Made by a program: the position numbers and the translations under genes. The notes beneath the pieces were generated by a model, which had not been told where the DNA came from, did not search any database, and worked only from the letters and a program-made list of their open reading frames with translations. A stretch of 64,000 nucleotides of DNA from assembly GCF_026163565.1 (NCBI RefSeq), contig NZ_JAPDKN010000025.1, positions 62,001-126,000 on the forward strand, in the 5' to 3' direction. Source of the DNA: Chryseobacterium sp. YIM B08800. GTDB taxonomy: Bacteria > Bacteroidota > Bacteroidia > Flavobacteriales > Weeksellaceae. Of the stretch, positions 63,172 through 64,000 are shown piece after piece; positions within the stretch are counted from its first letter, which is position 1, and each line of letters begins with the position of its first letter.

Positions 63172-64000
63172 GAAAATTTATATTACTAGGTTGCTTGGCT
63201 GGTTTATTTAATTTTGCTAATGCACAAATTCAATTACAGAGAGATACCACTTTCGGGAATAATGGTATATTTACTTATAATCAGGGAAATGGGTATGGTG
63301 CTGAAATTTTTATACAAGATGATAACTCATTACTATTAACAAATAACAAAACCGACATGATTCCTAATCGATATGTCGTTAAAATTAGCCCAAATGGTAC
63401 TTTAGATAATAGTTTTGCTCAAAATGGCTATCTTCAGTTAGATAACAGTCCAGATACCTTTCATATATTTTTACAAGGTAACGGAGGTAAATTTTACATT
63501 AACTATGCTGATCCTTACGTATCCCCTATAAATAATCGTATTATCAGCTACAATGCAAATGGAACTATTAATACTAATTTTTCTAATAATGGAACTTTTA
63601 CATATAACTTTGGTATATGGGACGGATATTTTACGTCGACTGAAGACGGAGGTTTGTTATTGACAAAAACTAATGGATTTACAAAGTACTTAAATACGGG
63701 CAATTTAGATCAAGCAGTTGGTACTAATGGGGTTGTCACTTTTAATAACAGTTATTATTCTGTTGAGCCAATAGCTGCTAAAGGGAATAAACTGTTTTTT
63801 GATAATTTTGCAGGCACCAAGCGGGTAGATGTGCATACACCAAGTGTTGTTGAAAAAGAAGAAGCTTCAATTTACGTCAATCCCATTTTATATGAAAACT
63901 ACAATGTAAGAGTAAAGAATAATTACGGTCTGTATTATTTTAGATCTACTAAAGATCCTAATTATTCTAATCTTTTTACTACGATAAGACTGATGAAAAC
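63168..64000 (+). CDS. secreted delta-60 repeat protein, 5' part (runs off the window)
   Basis: 277 codons are visible and the frame is open at the window end. Signal peptide RKFILLGCLAGLFNFANAQ ends at ~20. Delta-60 beta-propeller repeats follow, each with an NG.[LI]D..F..NG pattern: PNGTLDNSFAQNGYLQ, ANGTINTNFSNNGTF, NTGNLDQAVGTNGVVTF, with YVVKISPNG and GNGGKFYI inter-blade strands. Such proteins in Flavobacteriia are often secreted by the type IX system and end in a sorting domain, which would lie outside this window. The start overlaps the 48-residue ORF by the ATGA pattern. Confidence 0.8.
   Translation, partial: MRKFILLGCLAGLFNFANAQIQLQRDTTFGNNGIFTYNQGNGYGAEIFIQDDNSLLLTNNKTDMIPNRYVVKISPNGTLDNSFAQNGYLQLDNSPDTFHIFLQGNGGKFYINYADPYVSPINNRIISYNANGTINTNFSNNGTFTYNFGIWDGYFTSTEDGGLLLTKTNGFTKYLNTGNLDQAVGTNGVVTFNNSYYSVEPIAAKGNKLFFDNFAGTKRVDVHTPSVVEKEEASIYVNPILYENYNVRVKNNYGLYYFRSTKDPNYSNLFTTIRLMK

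Overview
The window reads as chromosomal DNA of a low-GC member of Bacteroidota, most likely a Chryseobacterium-like flavobacterium. The evidence is a SusC/SusD pair, a GLPGLI-family protein, a type IX secretion sorting domain with GEVED and Fn3 repeats, a small H1-like histone, and promoter -7 boxes of the form TAnnTTTG. The genus is inferred from gene families and style; no rRNA gene is present to fix it.

Bases 1-20927 (+ strand) form a pectin / rhamnogalacturonan-I (RG-I) utilisation locus with its own sugar catabolism. It holds the 3' part of a GH106 alpha-L-rhamnosidase, a secreted DUF4350-like protein, a PL11 rhamnogalacturonan lyase, a CE12 acetylesterase, a GH105 unsaturated rhamnogalacturonyl hydrolase, the RhaT rhamnose/proton symporter and a SusC/SusD pair. 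A full rhamnose route follows: RhaI-type isomerase, FGGY rhamnulokinase, bifunctional aldolase/lactaldehyde dehydrogenase, and an FMN L-lactate dehydrogenase-like enzyme that would take the product to pyruvate. A small NTF2-like secreted protein ends the run. A GntR-type regulator (20995-22041, -) faces it across a shared terminator. A second minus-strand set (22683-29889) adds a GH28 pectinase, a DUF4450 protein and an unassigned six-hairpin glycosidase-like protein. Together they could turn acetylated RG-I into lactate and pyruvate.

Bases 30196-38281 (- strand) hold a solitary ketoacyl-ACP synthase III and then the most interesting locus: a four-gene operon resembling a chaperone-usher pilus system (pilin-like protein, PapD-like chaperone, two-domain adhesin-like protein, 931-residue usher-like outer-membrane protein). 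An AraC regulator lies upstream, with a possible small RNA between. The adhesin-like protein's C-terminal half visibly resembles the pilin. I know of no characterised chaperone-usher pilus of this make-up in Bacteroidota.

Bases 38784-49642 are mixed: a histone H1-like protein, a divergent AraC regulator and secreted flavodoxin-RidA fusion, a carboxypeptidase-regulatory/GLPGLI pair, an M28 peptidase with a LolA-like partner, a lipoprotein/RDD pair, a HAD phosphatase and Tex.

Bases 50005-64000 carry a 1504-residue type IX-secreted Fn3/GEVED protein, two paralogous proteins with a TonB-receptor plug but no barrel, a small unassigned protein, a DUF1294 membrane protein, the TypA/BipA GTPase, and a 48-residue ORF overlapping a delta-60-repeat secreted protein that runs off the end. 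Intergenic regions carry several dispersed inverted repeats and one unusual array: four ACGTCT hexamers spaced exactly 22 bp apart near the GntR gene.
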